64,000 nucleotides of DNA. Source: Mesorhizobium japonicum MAFF 303099 (lineage in GTDB: Bacteria > Pseudomonadota > Alphaproteobacteria > Rhizobiales > Rhizobiaceae). A program made the translations under genes and the position numbers. Shown here in pieces: positions 35,920-45,233 of the stretch. The stretch is from contig NC_002678.2 of the NCBI RefSeq assembly GCF_000009625.1, positions 6,728,001-6,792,000 on the forward strand, in the 5' to 3' direction. Each line of letters begins with the position of its first letter. Within the stretch, counting starts at the first letter, position 1. The notes below the pieces were generated by a model. The model was not told the DNA's origin, did not search any database, and saw nothing but the letters and a program-made list of their open reading frames with translations.

Positions 35920-36900
35920 ATGGTAGGCTTCCAGCATCTTTCGGCGACCGCGCCGCTGCCTGCCGATCTACGTGGCGGCGTTGTCGCGATCGGCAATTTC
36001 GATGGCGTCCACCGTGGCCATCAGGCGGTGCTCGAACGGGCGTTGGCCGAGGCAGTGCAGCGTGATGTTCCGGCCCTGGTGCTGAGCTTCGAGCCGCATC
36101 CGAGAAAGGTCTTCCGGCCTGACATCCCGCTCTTCGTGCTGACGCCGCCGCCGATGAAGGCGCGGCTCTTGTCCTTGCTGGGCTTTGCCGCGCTCGTCGA
36201 GCAGCCGTTCACGCGCGACTTCGCCGCGCTGTCGGCGGAAGCCTTCGTCACCGACGTGCTGGAGAGGACGCTCGGCATCACCCACGCCGTGACCGGCTTC
36301 GATTTCCATTTCGGAAAGGACCGCCAAGGCGGACCGGCCTATCTGATGGCAGCCGGCGAACGCCATGGCTTTGGCGTCACGCTCGTCGACGCTTTTCGCG
36401 ACGAGGGCGCAGAGGTGGTTTCGTCGAGCCGGATCAGGGCCTTGCTCTGCGATGGCGAGGTGGCGGAGGCCGCCGGTCTGCTCGGCTATCGCTTCACGGT
36501 GGAAAGCGAGGTCGTCGGTGGCCAGCAGCTCGGACGCACGCTCGGCTTTCCCACAGCGAATATGAGGCTTCCCGCGGAAGCCACCCTCAAGGAAGGGATC
36601 TATGCCGTCCGCTTCCGGCGCGCCGACGGTACTTTGCATGACGGCGTCGCCAGCTTCGGCCGCCGCCCGACCGTCGACGACAATGGCGCGCCGCTTCTGG
36701 AAACCTTTGTCTTCGATTTTTCCGGCGATCTCTATGGCGAGACCAGCGAGGTCTCGTTCTTCGGTTTCCTGCGCAGCGAGATCAAATTCGACGGCCTCGA
36801 TGCATTGGTGGTGCAGATGAAGCGCGATGAAGCCGAAGCCCGCGCGCTGCTGGCCGGCGTCAAGCCGCTTTCGCAGCTCGACGCGGCCATTGCCTTCTGA
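35920..36900 (+). CDS. ribF: Bifunctional riboflavin kinase / FAD synthetase
   Basis: A 326-aa enzyme that makes FMN from riboflavin and then FAD. The N-terminal nucleotidyltransferase has AIGNFDGVHRGHQAVLERA (about 22-40) and FVTDVLERTLGITHAVTGFDFHFG, plus SSSRIRALLCDGEVAEAAGLLG. The C-terminal flavokinase domain has GRTLGFPTANMRL (ATP/Mg binding) and GIYAVRFRRADG, ending with the helical LDALVVQMKRDEAEARALL. An in-frame GTG at 35914 overlaps the HAD gene region; the ATG at 35920 is preferred. Confidence 0.96.
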   Translation: MVGFQHLSATAPLPADLRGGVVAIGNFDGVHRGHQAVLERALAEAVQRDVPALVLSFEPHPRKVFRPDIPLFVLTPPPMKARLLSLLGFAALVEQPFTRDFAALSAEAFVTDVLERTLGITHAVTGFDFHFGKDRQGGPAYLMAAGERHGFGVTLVDAFRDEGAEVVSSSRIRALLCDGEVAEAAGLLGYRFTVESEVVGGQQLGRTLGFPTANMRLPAEATLKEGIYAVRFRRADGTLHDGVASFGRRPTVDDNGAPLLETFVFDFSGDLYGETSEVSFFGFLRSEIKFDGLDALVVQMKRDEAEARALLAGVKPLSQLDAAIAF

Positions 36901-36901
36901 T

Positions 36902-37456
36902 TTACTTTTTCAGCGCCAGTCCGATGGCGATGAAGCTCCAGCCCTGGAAGATCAGGTCGATGGCCAGGAACATGCCGAGCACCCACAGGCTGTTGACCGG
37001 CCACCCCATGGCGATGATCAGGCCGGCAAGCACGCTGATAAGGCCGGCCACGACGATCCAGCCCCAGCCCTGTTCCGGACGGTGACTGAAACCGACCCAG
37101 GCCCGCAGCGCGCCGGAAGCGACGAGCGCAACGGCCAGCAGGAAGGTCAGCACCGCCGAAGCCAGCAGCGGATTGTCGAAAGCGAAAAATCCGGCGATCG
37201 CATAAAGCAGCCCGCTGAGCAGCCAGTAGAAGAAGCGGCCCCAGGTCTTGACCCCGAAAGCATGCATGATCTCGATGATGCCGGCCACCAGCATCAGCCA
37301 GCCGACAACATAGACGGAAGCCACCGTGGCGATGAACAGATTGCCGAAAGCAATGCCGCCGAGGATCAGCAGCACCACGCCCAGGCCGACAAACCACCCC
37401 CACCTTTCCCGCGTCTGGCCGATCGCGTTCTTCAGGGCATCGCCTTGCAAGGTCAT
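36902..37456 (-). CDS. HdeD/DUF308 family membrane protein
   Basis: A 184-aa protein with six membrane helices in three HdeD-like pairs (WGWFVGLGVVLLILGGIAFGN, VYVVGWLMLVAGIIEIMHAF, FFYWLLSGLLYAIAGFFAF, LTFLLAVALVASGALRAW, WGWIVVAGLISVLAGLIIAM, LWVLGMFLAIDLIFQGWSFI). HdeD-type proteins are linked to acid stress in enterobacteria; the mechanism is unknown and the role here is by family only. It is convergent with ribF, with one base between the stops. Confidence 0.9.
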   Translation of the reverse strand: MTLQGDALKNAIGQTRERWGWFVGLGVVLLILGGIAFGNLFIATVASVYVVGWLMLVAGIIEIMHAFGVKTWGRFFYWLLSGLLYAIAGFFAFDNPLLASAVLTFLLAVALVASGALRAWVGFSHRPEQGWGWIVVAGLISVLAGLIIAMGWPVNSLWVLGMFLAIDLIFQGWSFIAIGLALKK

Positions 37457-37598
37457 GATCCATCTCCCTCCACATCTGGCCGCGCATCCTGCGGTCGAAG
37501 GAGGGTAATCCCAATGGCATTACCCGTCTAGCGCGGTGGCTATTGCAAAGGCGCGGCGAAGCTGGTGTCATCCCGCTTTGCATCAGGGAGGTATGACA

Positions 37599-39149
37599 AT
37601 GAAGCGATCCCGTGAGCTCGCCCTGTTTTCCTCAACTCTCGCCCTGTTCGCTGCCACTGCGGCTTCCGCATTCGCAGCGCAGCCCGGCGATCCGCCGAAT
37701 GGCATCACCAAGATAGAAACGGTGGTCGTCATCTTCGCCGAGAACCGCGCCTTCGACAATCTCTATGGCCATTTTCCCGGTGCCGAAGGCATCGACAAAG
37801 CCAGCCAGGAAAGCCTACAGCAGCGCGACCGCGACGGCTCGGTGCTGTCCGAACTGCCGCCGGTGTGGGACGGGCTGACCGCCAAGGGCGTCACGCCGCC
37901 GGTGACGCAGGCGATGACCGAGCACCTTCCAAACGCGCCGTTCACCGTGAACGACGCGAAGGGTTTCAACGTGCCGCTCAGCGTCACAACGCACGATCTC
38001 TGGCATCGCTACTACCAGAACCAGATGCAGATCAACGGCGGCAAGAACGACATGTTCGTTGCCTGGGCCGATTCAGGCGCCATGCCAATGAGCAACTGGG
38101 ACGCTTCCAAGACCGACATGTGGGCGGTCGCGCAGAAATACGTGCTGGCCGATCATTTCTTCATGGGTGGGTTCGGCGGCTCGTTTTTCAACCACCAATG
38201 GCTGATCTGCGCTTGCGCGCCTTACTACGCCGATGCCGACAAGAGCCCGGCCAAACCGTCGATTTCGGTGACGGATGATAGCGGCACAGCGCTGAAGATC
38301 GCCGACAATTCGCCGAAATCGGCGCGCGACGGCATTCCGAAATTTGTCTCCGATGGCAATCTGACGCCGGATTTCCACGCGGTGAACACGATGCAGCCGC
38401 CGTACCAACCGAGCGGCACCGATCCGGCGCCTGGCGGCGACCCGCTCCTTGCGGATCCGGCCAAGCCCACCACGCTGCCGCCCCAGACGGAGCCGACCAT
38501 CGGCGACATGCTTAGCCTCAAGCACATCAGCTGGGCATGGTATTCGGGCGCCTGGCAGTACACGCTCGACCACGGCAACAAGTCGCCGATTCCGAATTTC
38601 CAGTACCACCACCAACCGTTCAACTATTATGCCAATTACGCGCCGGGCACCGAAGCCAGGCGCGAACATTTGCGCGACGGTGGGCTGGGCGGCGTTAGCT
38701 TCATCCAGGCGATCGACGACGGCGCCCTGCCACAGGTCTCCTTCTACAAGCCGCAGGGCAATGTCAACGAGCATTCCGGCTATGCCGACATCGAGGCCGG
38801 AGATCGCCATATCGCCGACGTCGTCGCCCATCTGGAGAAAAGCCCGCAATGGCAGCATATGCTGGTCGTCGTCACCTATGACGAGAATGGCGGCATCTGG
38901 GATCACGTCGCTCCGCCCAAGGGCGACCGCTGGGGGCCGGGCACCCGCGTCCCCGCCATCATCGTTTCGCCCTTCGCCAAGCACGGCTATATCGATCAGA
39001 CGCCCTATGACACGACTTCGATCCTGCGCTTCATCACCGAACGCTTCGAACTGCCGGTGCTGCACGGCATCGTGGTTCGCGACAGGGCCGTCGCCGCGCA
39101 TGGCGAACCGCCGCTCGGCGATCTTACCGCCGGGCTCGACCTCAATTGA
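37599..39149 (+). CDS. Secreted phosphoesterase (acid phosphatase / phospholipase C family)
   Basis: About 516 aa. A signal peptide (SSTLALFAATAASAFA, cut near residue 25) precedes the PF04185 domain: KIETVVVIFAENRAFDNLYG with the catalytic/metal-binding ENRAFDN, then FGGSFFNHQWLICACAPYY, EHSGYADIEAGDRHIADVVA and VVVTYDENGGIWDHVAPP near the C-terminus. It acts in the periplasm or outside, releasing phosphate from esters or phospholipids. The ATG at 37599 has GGGAGG seven bases upstream; the ATG at 37593 is too close to that site. Probably monocistronic. Confidence 0.9.
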   Translation: MKRSRELALFSSTLALFAATAASAFAAQPGDPPNGITKIETVVVIFAENRAFDNLYGHFPGAEGIDKASQESLQQRDRDGSVLSELPPVWDGLTAKGVTPPVTQAMTEHLPNAPFTVNDAKGFNVPLSVTTHDLWHRYYQNQMQINGGKNDMFVAWADSGAMPMSNWDASKTDMWAVAQKYVLADHFFMGGFGGSFFNHQWLICACAPYYADADKSPAKPSISVTDDSGTALKIADNSPKSARDGIPKFVSDGNLTPDFHAVNTMQPPYQPSGTDPAPGGDPLLADPAKPTTLPPQTEPTIGDMLSLKHISWAWYSGAWQYTLDHGNKSPIPNFQYHHQPFNYYANYAPGTEARREHLRDGGLGGVSFIQAIDDGALPQVSFYKPQGNVNEHSGYADIEAGDRHIADVVAHLEKSPQWQHMLVVVTYDENGGIWDHVAPPKGDRWGPGTRVPAIIVSPFAKHGYIDQTPYDTTSILRFITERFELPVLHGIVVRDRAVAAHGEPPLGDLTAGLDLN

Positions 39150-39172
39150 AGGCCGGTGTCCGTAGGAAAACG

Positions 39173-39385
39173 ATGAACGCTGACGGGATCGTCGCCCTTG
39201 TGACCGCTGCCGGCATCGAGCTTACCGACCGCCGCCGTAACGCCAAGGGCGACGGCTGGTCGCTAAGCTTTGCCAACGGTGCAACGGTGGAGGTGGGTGA
39301 CGACGGATCGGCACGCATTGCCGGCAAGGGCAGCAAGACCGTGAGAGGGCTGCTGGACCTGCCGAGTGCGTCGCGCCGCACCTGA
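39173..39385 (+). CDS. Small conserved-type hypothetical protein
   Basis: A 70-aa soluble protein (MNADGIVALVTAAGIELTDR, then RNAKGDGWSLSFANGATVEV and GDDGSARIAGKGSKTVRGLL). No family is recognised. The alternating hydrophobic pattern suggests a small beta fold. It starts 23 bases after the phosphoesterase stop, with AGGAAA upstream of its ATG, so it may be co-transcribed. Confidence 0.6.
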   Translation: MNADGIVALVTAAGIELTDRRRNAKGDGWSLSFANGATVEVGDDGSARIAGKGSKTVRGLLDLPSASRRT

Positions 39386-39515
39386 TCCGGCGCGGCCGGA
39401 CACAAGGTTGGCAGACGCAACTGTTACGGATGTTAAGTCAAATTTTACCGAACTGGCGCCATGGCTTGAGCGATGCCGGGTGTTTGTTCCGGCGTGTTTC
39501 GCGTATGGGGTATCG

Positions 39516-40319
39516 ATGCGTATTGTCCGGGCGATTCCGCTGCTTCTGACCGCCTCCTTGCTGGGCGCTTCCGCGGCCGAGGCCGGCGACGGCCCCTTCG
39601 GCTGGCTGTCCGGCGACTGGTACCTGACCGTTGGCGCCACGGGCATGGTCGCGCCCAATTTCGAAGGCGGCAAGAAATACATGCTCAGCGCCCAGCCCAT
39701 CATCTCCCTGGGCAAGGCCGGTCCCCAGGCTCGCTTCACCTCGCGCAACGACAATATTTCGCTGGCGCTGGTCGATGATGGCGGTGTCCGCGCCGGTCTG
39801 ACCGGCAAGTTCCTGTTTTCGCGCAGCAGCGACGACGAACTCGAGGGACTCGATCCGGTGCGCTGGGGCGGCGAAGTGGGCGGCTTCTTCGAATTCTATC
39901 CGACGGACTGGATGCGCGCGCGTGCCGAATTGCGGCATGGCATCCGTGCCCATAACGGCTTTGTCGCCGATATCGCCGCCGACGCCTTCTACGATGTGAC
40001 GCCAACCGTCAGGATTTCGGGCGGCCCGCGCGTGTCCTTCGCCTCGGCCAACTATTTCGACGCCTATTATGGCGTCAATGCGCAGGAAGCCGTGGCCTCG
40101 GGCCTGAGCCAGTACAATCCCGGTGGCGGCCTGAAATCCGTCGGCCTCGGCGGTGCGGTGACCTGGAAGGTGACCGATCCGATGACCGCCAGCCTGTTCG
40201 GCGAATATTCGCGCCTGGAGGGGCCGGCAGCCGATTCCAGCCTGGTCAGGGAGCGCGGCGACCGCAACCAGTTCATGGTCGGTGTGTCGACCACCTATCG
40301 CTTCGACTTCAAGATGTAG
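39516..40319 (+). CDS. MipA/OmpV family outer-membrane protein
   Basis: A 267-aa beta-barrel protein. A signal peptide of about 22 residues (IPLLLTASLLGASAAEA) precedes WYLTVGATGMVAPNFEGGKKYML, the MipA/OmpV start, then alternating strands (VRWGGEVGGFFEFYPTDWMRARAELRHG, TPTVRISGGPRVSFASANYFDAYYGV) and a C-terminal strand ending in aromatic/hydrophobic FDFKM. Members scaffold murein enzymes or act as channels; the specific role is unknown. The ATG at 39516 has no strong Shine-Dalgarno sequence. Confidence 0.88.
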   Translation: MRIVRAIPLLLTASLLGASAAEAGDGPFGWLSGDWYLTVGATGMVAPNFEGGKKYMLSAQPIISLGKAGPQARFTSRNDNISLALVDDGGVRAGLTGKFLFSRSSDDELEGLDPVRWGGEVGGFFEFYPTDWMRARAELRHGIRAHNGFVADIAADAFYDVTPTVRISGGPRVSFASANYFDAYYGVNAQEAVASGLSQYNPGGGLKSVGLGGAVTWKVTDPMTASLFGEYSRLEGPAADSSLVRERGDRNQFMVGVSTTYRFDFKM

Positions 40320-40500
40320 GCGAATCGAACGAGACGCTTTATTCCTGCGTCCATCTCCGCTAAAAGCCACGCGATGATGAGCTTTTCGCGCCTTTTCGCG
40401 ATCGCGATACGAATTACTGGCCCGGTGTTCCGGGTGGCCTGAGCGCCGCCGGAACCGCCGGGAGTTTCGCGCGCGCCCTCGCGCTTTTTTTCAGAACATC

Positions 40501-40549
40501 GACGCATATCGCCCCAAAGTGGGTCCGGTTTTGGGAAACGATATGCGTC
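40501..40549. repeat. Dispersed palindromic repeat, best copy
   Basis: Perfect 11-bp arms GACGCATATCG (40501-40511) and CGATATGCGTC (40539-40549) enclose CCCCAAAGTGGGTCCGGTTT-type core sequence. It lies between the MipA-like gene and ileS and could form a long stem in ileS leader RNA. Confidence 0.85.
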
Positions 40550-40606
40550 AATCAAAGACCTCAACGCCCGGGCTTTGTGCCGACGGGCTACGCAGATGGC
40601 AGATCA

Positions 40607-43588
40607 ATGACCGACACTGTTGAAACGATCGACTATTCCAAGACGCTTTATTTGCCGCAGACGGATTTCCCGATGCGCGCCGGCTTGCCTGAGAAGGAGC
40701 CGGTGCTGGTCAAGCGCTGGCAGGACATGGACCTCTACGCCAAGCTGCGTGAGAGTGCGGCCGGCCGCACGAAATATGTGCTGCATGACGGCCCGCCCTA
40801 CGCTAACGGCAACATCCATATCGGCCATGCGCTGAACAAGATCCTCAAGGATGTCATCACCCGCTCGTTCCAGATGCGCGGCTATGATTCGACCTACGTG
40901 CCAGGCTGGGACTGCCACGGCCTGCCGATCGAGTGGAAGATCGAGGAGCAGTACCGCGCCAAGGGCAAGAACAAGGACGAGGTGCCGGTCAACGAGTTCC
41001 GCAAGGAATGCCGTGAGTTCGCCGCGCACTGGATCACGGTGCAGGGCGGCGAATTCCAGCGGCTTGGTGTCATCGGCGACTTCAAGAACCCCTATACGAC
41101 GATGGCTTTCCACGCCGAATCGCGCATCGCCGGCGAACTGTTGAAATTCGCCCTGTCGGGCCAGCTCTATCGCGGATCGAAGCCGGTGATGTGGAGCGTC
41201 GTCGAGCGCACCGCATTGGCCGAGGCCGAGATCGAGTACCAGGACTATGAGTCCGACACGATCTGGGCGAAGTTCCCGGTGGCCAATCTTGTCGTCGCCA
41301 ATGTCGTGGACGGGCAGCCGGCGGAGCTCAATCCGGACCTGAGCGACCGGTCGCTGGATCTGCTGGACGCCCATGTCGTCATCTGGACGACGACGCCGTG
41401 GACCATCCCGGGCAACCGCGCCGTCAGCTATTCGCCGCGCGTCGCCTATGGGCTCTACGAGGTGACGGCGGCCGAGAATGCCTTTGGCCCGGAGCCGGGT
41501 GAGAAGCTGATCTTCGCCGACGCGCTGGCCGCGGAAAGCCAGGCCAAGGCAAAGATCACCTTGAAGCGCCTTCACCACGTCAGCGCCGAACAGCTTGGAA
41601 ATCTTGTGCTTTCACACCCGTTCAAGGGTCTCGGCGGCGGTTACGAGTTCCCGGTGCCGATGGTTGCGGGCGATCATGTGACCGACGATGCCGGCACCGG
41701 CTTCGTCCACACCGCGCCCGGCCACGGCCGCGAGGATTTTGACGCCTGGATGGACGCCGCACCCCAGCTGCGCGCACGTGGCATCGACACGGTGATCCCC
41801 TTTACTGTCGACGATGCCGGCTTCTTCACCAGGGATGCGCCAGGCTTCGGCCCGGATCGCGAGGGCGGGGCGGCGCGTGTCATCGACGACAATGGCAAGA
41901 AGGGCAACGCCAACCAGGCCGTCATCGACGAGTTGATCAAGCGCAACGCGCTCTTCGCGCGCGGCCGCCTGAAGCACAGCTACCCGCATTCCTGGCGGTC
42001 GAAGAAGCCTGTGATCTTCCGCAACACGCCGCAATGGTTCGTCTACATGGACAAGGACCTCGGCGACGGCACGACGCTGCGCAGCCGCGCGCTGAAGGCC
42101 ATCGACGACACGCGCTTCGTCCCAGCTGCCGGCCAGAACCGCATCCGCGCCATGATCGAGGAGCGCCCCGACTGGGTGCTGTCGCGCCAGCGCGCCTGGG
42201 GCGTGCCGATCGCCGTCTTCGCCGACGAGGACGGCAACGTGCTGAAGGACGAGGCGGTCAACCAGCGCATCATGGACGCCTTCGAGGAAGAGGGCGCCGA
42301 CGCCTGGTTCGCGGCCGGCGCCAAGGAACGTTTCCTCGGCAACCACGATGCGTCCAAATGGAAGCAGGTGATGGACATCCTCGACGTCTGGTTCGATTCG
42401 GGCTCGACGCATGTCTTCACGCTGGAGGATCGCCCTGACCTGAAATGGCCGGCCGACGTCTATCTGGAAGGCTCCGACCAGCACCGCGGCTGGTTCCACT
42501 CCTCGCTGCTCGAAAGCTGCGGCACCAGGGGCAGGGCGCCTTACGACACCGTCGTCACCCATGGCTTCACCATGGACGAGGACGGACGCAAGATGTCGAA
42601 GTCGCTCGGCAACACGGTGGTGCCGCAGGACGTCATCAAGCAATCCGGCGCCGACATACTGCGCCTGTGGGTGGTGACGACGGACTATTGGGAAGACCAG
42701 CGGCTCGGCAAGAACGTGCTGCAGACCAATATCGACGCCTACCGCAAACTGCGCAACACCATTCGCTGGATGCTGGGCACGCTCGCCCATGACGATGGCG
42801 AGACCGTGCCGCTGGAAGCGATGCCGGAGCTGGAGCGGCTGATGCTGCATCGGTTGGCCGAACTCGACGAGGTGGTGCGCCAGGGTTACGACGCCTTCGA
42901 GTTCAAGCGCATCACCCGCGCGCTCGTCGATTTCATGGTGGTCGAGCTGTCGGCCTTCTATTTCGACATCCGCAAGGACGCGCTCTACTGCGACGCGCCG
43001 TCGAGCGTGAAGCGCAAGGCGTCGGTGCAGGTGGTGCGCCATCTCTTTGACTGCCTGGTGAAATGGCTGGCGCCGATGCTGCCCTTCACCATGGAAGAGG
43101 CCTGGCTCGACCGGCATCCAGACGCCGTATCGGTGCATCTCGACCAGTTCCCGGAAATTCCGGCGGATTGGAAGAATGAGGCGCTGGCGGAAAAATGGCG
43201 CAAGGTGCGGCAGGTGCGCCGCGTCGTCACCGGCGCGCTCGAGATCGCGCGTGCCCAGAAGGTGATCGGCTCCTCGCTGGAGGCGGTGCCGGTGGTCACC
43301 ATCAACGACGCGGCGCTCGAGGCGGCGATAGCGGACGTCGACATGGCTGAGATGGCGATCACCAGCGATCTGGTCATTGCTCATGGCCAGGCGCCGGAAG
43401 GCGCCTTCACCCTCGATGATGTCAGGGGCGTCGCCGTGGTGGTCGAGAAGGCCGAGGATCGCGGCCTCGTCAAATGCGCGCGTTCCTGGCGCTACACGGC
43501 CGATGTCGGGCAGGATCCTGCGTTTCCCGATGTCTCAGCACGCGATGCCGCCGTGCTACACGAGCTGAAGGCGCTCGGCCGGCTTTAG
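40607..43588 (+). CDS. ileS: Isoleucyl-tRNA synthetase
   Basis: A 993-aa class Ia synthetase that charges tRNA-Ile in the cytosol. The HIGH motif is in [20 protein letters not shown] (near residue 65). The editing (CP1) domain includes [18 protein letters not shown] and [16 protein letters not shown]. The KMSKS loop is [11 protein letters not shown]. The C-terminal anticodon-binding domain follows ([20 protein letters not shown]). The end lacks an obvious zinc-finger tail of the E. coli type. The ATG at 40607 fits the family start ([17 protein letters not shown]). Confidence 0.97.
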   Translation: MTDTVETIDYSKTLYLPQTDFPMRAGLPEKEPVLVKRWQDMDLYAKLRESAAGRTKYVLHDGPPYANGNIHIGHALNKILKDVITRSFQMRGYDSTYVPGWDCHGLPIEWKIEEQYRAKGKNKDEVPVNEFRKECREFAAHWITVQGGEFQRLGVIGDFKNPYTTMAFHAESRIAGELLKFALSGQLYRGSKPVMWSVVERTALAEAEIEYQDYESDTIWAKFPVANLVVANVVDGQPAELNPDLSDRSLDLLDAHVVIWTTTPWTIPGNRAVSYSPRVAYGLYEVTAAENAFGPEPGEKLIFADALAAESQAKAKITLKRLHHVSAEQLGNLVLSHPFKGLGGGYEFPVPMVAGDHVTDDAGTGFVHTAPGHGREDFDAWMDAAPQLRARGIDTVIPFTVDDAGFFTRDAPGFGPDREGGAARVIDDNGKKGNANQAVIDELIKRNALFARGRLKHSYPHSWRSKKPVIFRNTPQWFVYMDKDLGDGTTLRSRALKAIDDTRFVPAAGQNRIRAMIEERPDWVLSRQRAWGVPIAVFADEDGNVLKDEAVNQRIMDAFEEEGADAWFAAGAKERFLGNHDASKWKQVMDILDVWFDSGSTHVFTLEDRPDLKWPADVYLEGSDQHRGWFHSSLLESCGTRGRAPYDTVVTHGFTMDEDGRKMSKSLGNTVVPQDVIKQSGADILRLWVVTTDYWEDQRLGKNVLQTNIDAYRKLRNTIRWMLGTLAHDDGETVPLEAMPELERLMLHRLAELDEVVRQGYDAFEFKRITRALVDFMVVELSAFYFDIRKDALYCDAPSSVKRKASVQVVRHLFDCLVKWLAPMLPFTMEEAWLDRHPDAVSVHLDQFPEIPADWKNEALAEKWRKVRQVRRVVTGALEIARAQKVIGSSLEAVPVVTINDAALEAAIADVDMAEMAITSDLVIAHGQAPEGAFTLDDVRGVAVVVEKAEDRGLVKCARSWRYTADVGQDPAFPDVSARDAAVLHELKALGRL

Positions 43589-43590
43589 GT

Positions 43591-43605
43591 GCATGTCGCC
43601 CAAAA
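43591..43605. repeat. Dispersed palindromic repeat, fragment
   Basis: GCATGTCGCCCAAAA just after the ileS stop matches the left arm and core of the family at 32486 and 40501. The right arm is not present. Confidence 0.5.
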
Positions 43606-43811
43606 CTTTGCCGCGCGATCAATAGTGCACAAATGCCACGCCGGACGGTGCAAATCCGCCCGTGCGTTGCCCTTAACGAGCGGTTGAGGTAAACACGCGA
43701 AACTCCGGAAGACAAATTGTCGCCGGATTTCCGTCGCAAGTGCTTGGACGATGGGGACCGGTCATAAGACCGGTGGCGATCGAGAGGCTGTCTAGAGTGG
43801 GACTTTTTGGC

Positions 43812-44489
43812 ATGACCGAGAGATATAAGGTGCGCCTTGCGCTGCTGGCGCCGCTTGTCGCATCGGGCCTCGCTTTATCCGGCTGCATGGGCTCTCCGAC
43901 CTATGGCACCGACAAGACCGCCGCCGAACAGCTGGCAGGCGATCTCACCGGCGCCGTTTCCTTCGCGCCCAAGCACAAGGATCCGATCGACTACAAGCCC
44001 CGCCCCACCTTGGTGAAGCCCGCTCCCGGACAGAAGGAAGCGCTGCCTGCACCACAGGAAAGCATCCAGACGGCAAGCGCTCAATGGCCCGAATCGCCAG
44101 AGCAGCGCCGCGCGCGCCTGCGCGCCGACGCCACCGCCCACCAGAACGATCCGGGCTATCAGGCTGAGATCGTCGACGATGTGCAGACCGATCCGGCGTC
44201 GGTCAAGAAGGCGATGGCGGATTCAGGCTCCAGCCACCCGCCGGCCTGGACACCCGCTGACTCCGACAAGGGTCGCGCCGCCGAGATCCAGCGTCGTCTT
44301 GCGGCGAGCAAACAGGGCGACCCCAACACCCGCAGATATCTGAGCGAGCCGCCATTGGCCTATCGCGTTGCGGCCGACTCAGCGCCGCAGAACGAACTCG
44401 GCGAGGACGAATACAAGAAGGAACGCCGCCTGAAGAGAGAGGCGGAAGGCAAGAAGTCCGGCTGGTTCGACTGGTTGCCGTCCCTCTAG
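43812..44489 (+). CDS. Hypothetical lipoprotein
   Basis: About 225 aa. A signal peptide with lipobox LSGC (cysteine near residue 25) predicts a lipid-anchored envelope protein. The rest is polar, low in hydrophobic residues and probably disordered (KHKDPIDYKPRPTLVKPAPG, SPEQRRARLRADATAHQNDP), ending in a basic KKERRLKREAEGKKSGWFDW. No domain is recognised. It sits between ileS and tadA. The start at 43812 places the signal peptide correctly; an upstream in-frame start at 43740 would not. Confidence 0.8.
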   Translation: MTERYKVRLALLAPLVASGLALSGCMGSPTYGTDKTAAEQLAGDLTGAVSFAPKHKDPIDYKPRPTLVKPAPGQKEALPAPQESIQTASAQWPESPEQRRARLRADATAHQNDPGYQAEIVDDVQTDPASVKKAMADSGSSHPPAWTPADSDKGRAAEIQRRLAASKQGDPNTRRYLSEPPLAYRVAADSAPQNELGEDEYKKERRLKREAEGKKSGWFDWLPSL

Positions 44490-44511
44490 AGCAAAGTGTG
44501 AACGGTTTCCC

Positions 44512-44535
44512 GGGAAAAGCGCGTAGCGCTTTCCC
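44512..44535 (+). terminator. Hairpin after the lipoprotein gene
   Basis: GGGAAAAGCGC (44512-44522) pairs with GCGCTTTCCC (44526-44535) around GTA, with one bulged A. It lies 23 bases after the stop codon. There is no T run after it, so it may be part of a dispersed repeat (TCTAGAGCAAAGTGTGAACGG before it) that also slows transcription. Confidence 0.5.
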
Positions 44536-44603
44536 TAGGGAATTGCGTCAAGACAAAGAGCCTAAGAACGGCCGCGCTGCCCTTTCGGGCGGCACGGCGC
44601 GGT

Positions 44604-45053
44604 TCAGTCGCGACGTTCCTTGAAAAAATCCTTCAGCAGCAGAGCGGCCTCGGTCTCGCCCATGCCCGGATAGATGTCGGGCGTATGGTGGCAGGTCGGC
44701 GAGGCGAAGAAGCGCACGCCATTGACCACCGCACCGCCCTTTTCGTCGGGGGCGCCGAAGTAGAGACGGCGTAGCCTGGCGAAGGAGATGGCGCCGGCGC
44801 ACATGGCGCAAGGTTCCAACGTCACATAGAGATCGTGGCCGGTCAGCCGCTCGCTTGAGAGTTTGCCGCAGGCTTCGCGTATGACCAGCATCTCGGCATG
44901 CGCCGTCGGGTCGGCAAGCTCGCGGGTGCGGTTGCCGGCTTTTGCAACGACCGTGCTGCCGTTGGCGATGACAGCGCCGACCGGCACTTCGCCGCGCAAG
45001 GCCGCCGCTTCGGCCTCCTTAAGGGCCAGCGCCATGAAATCCGGCCGCTTCAC
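44604..45053 (-). CDS. tadA: tRNA-specific adenosine deaminase
   Basis: A 149-aa zinc enzyme that converts A34 to inosine in tRNA-Arg(ACG), essential in most bacteria. The catalytic motif HAEMLVIREAC (His and proton-shuttle Glu) and the zinc ligands PCAMCAGAI are intact; the N-terminus reads KRPDFMALALKEAEAAALRG. The start at 45053 is a GTG; an ATG at 45035 is possible. It is divergent from the pseudouridine synthase gene, with a palindromic repeat in the shared space. Confidence 0.95.
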   Translation of the reverse strand: MKRPDFMALALKEAEAAALRGEVPVGAVIANGSTVVAKAGNRTRELADPTAHAEMLVIREACGKLSSERLTGHDLYVTLEPCAMCAGAISFARLRRLYFGAPDEKGGAVVNGVRFFASPTCHHTPDIYPGMGETEAALLLKDFFKERRD

Positions 45054-45106
45054 GCGGTTTCCATTCCGATTATCTCCTCGCCACTCAGGCGTGATCCTGT
45101 TATGGA

Positions 45107-45154
45107 GCGCATCAACCCGAAAATCGGACTCGATTTTCGGAAAAGATCATGCGC
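45107..45154. repeat. Dispersed palindromic repeat, nested copy
   Basis: Outer arms GCGCAT (45107-45112) and ATGCGC (45149-45154) enclose a strong inner stem, CCGAAAATCG with CGATTTTCGG around GACT. The AAATCAAAGTGC tail after it matches the tails of other copies in the window. It lies between divergent tadA and the pseudouridine synthase gene. Confidence 0.75.
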
Positions 45155-45233
45155 CAAATCAAAGTGCTACAGCGTTCGTTGCGCGCCCGAAAGGATGCGC
45201 CACGCTGTAGCAGCGCAAACGGACAAAGGCCAC

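Noticed and set aside
41612..43384. A 590-residue open frame on the minus strand opposite ileS
   Set aside because: It mirrors the third-position GC bias of ileS, has no family features and lies wholly inside a certain gene.
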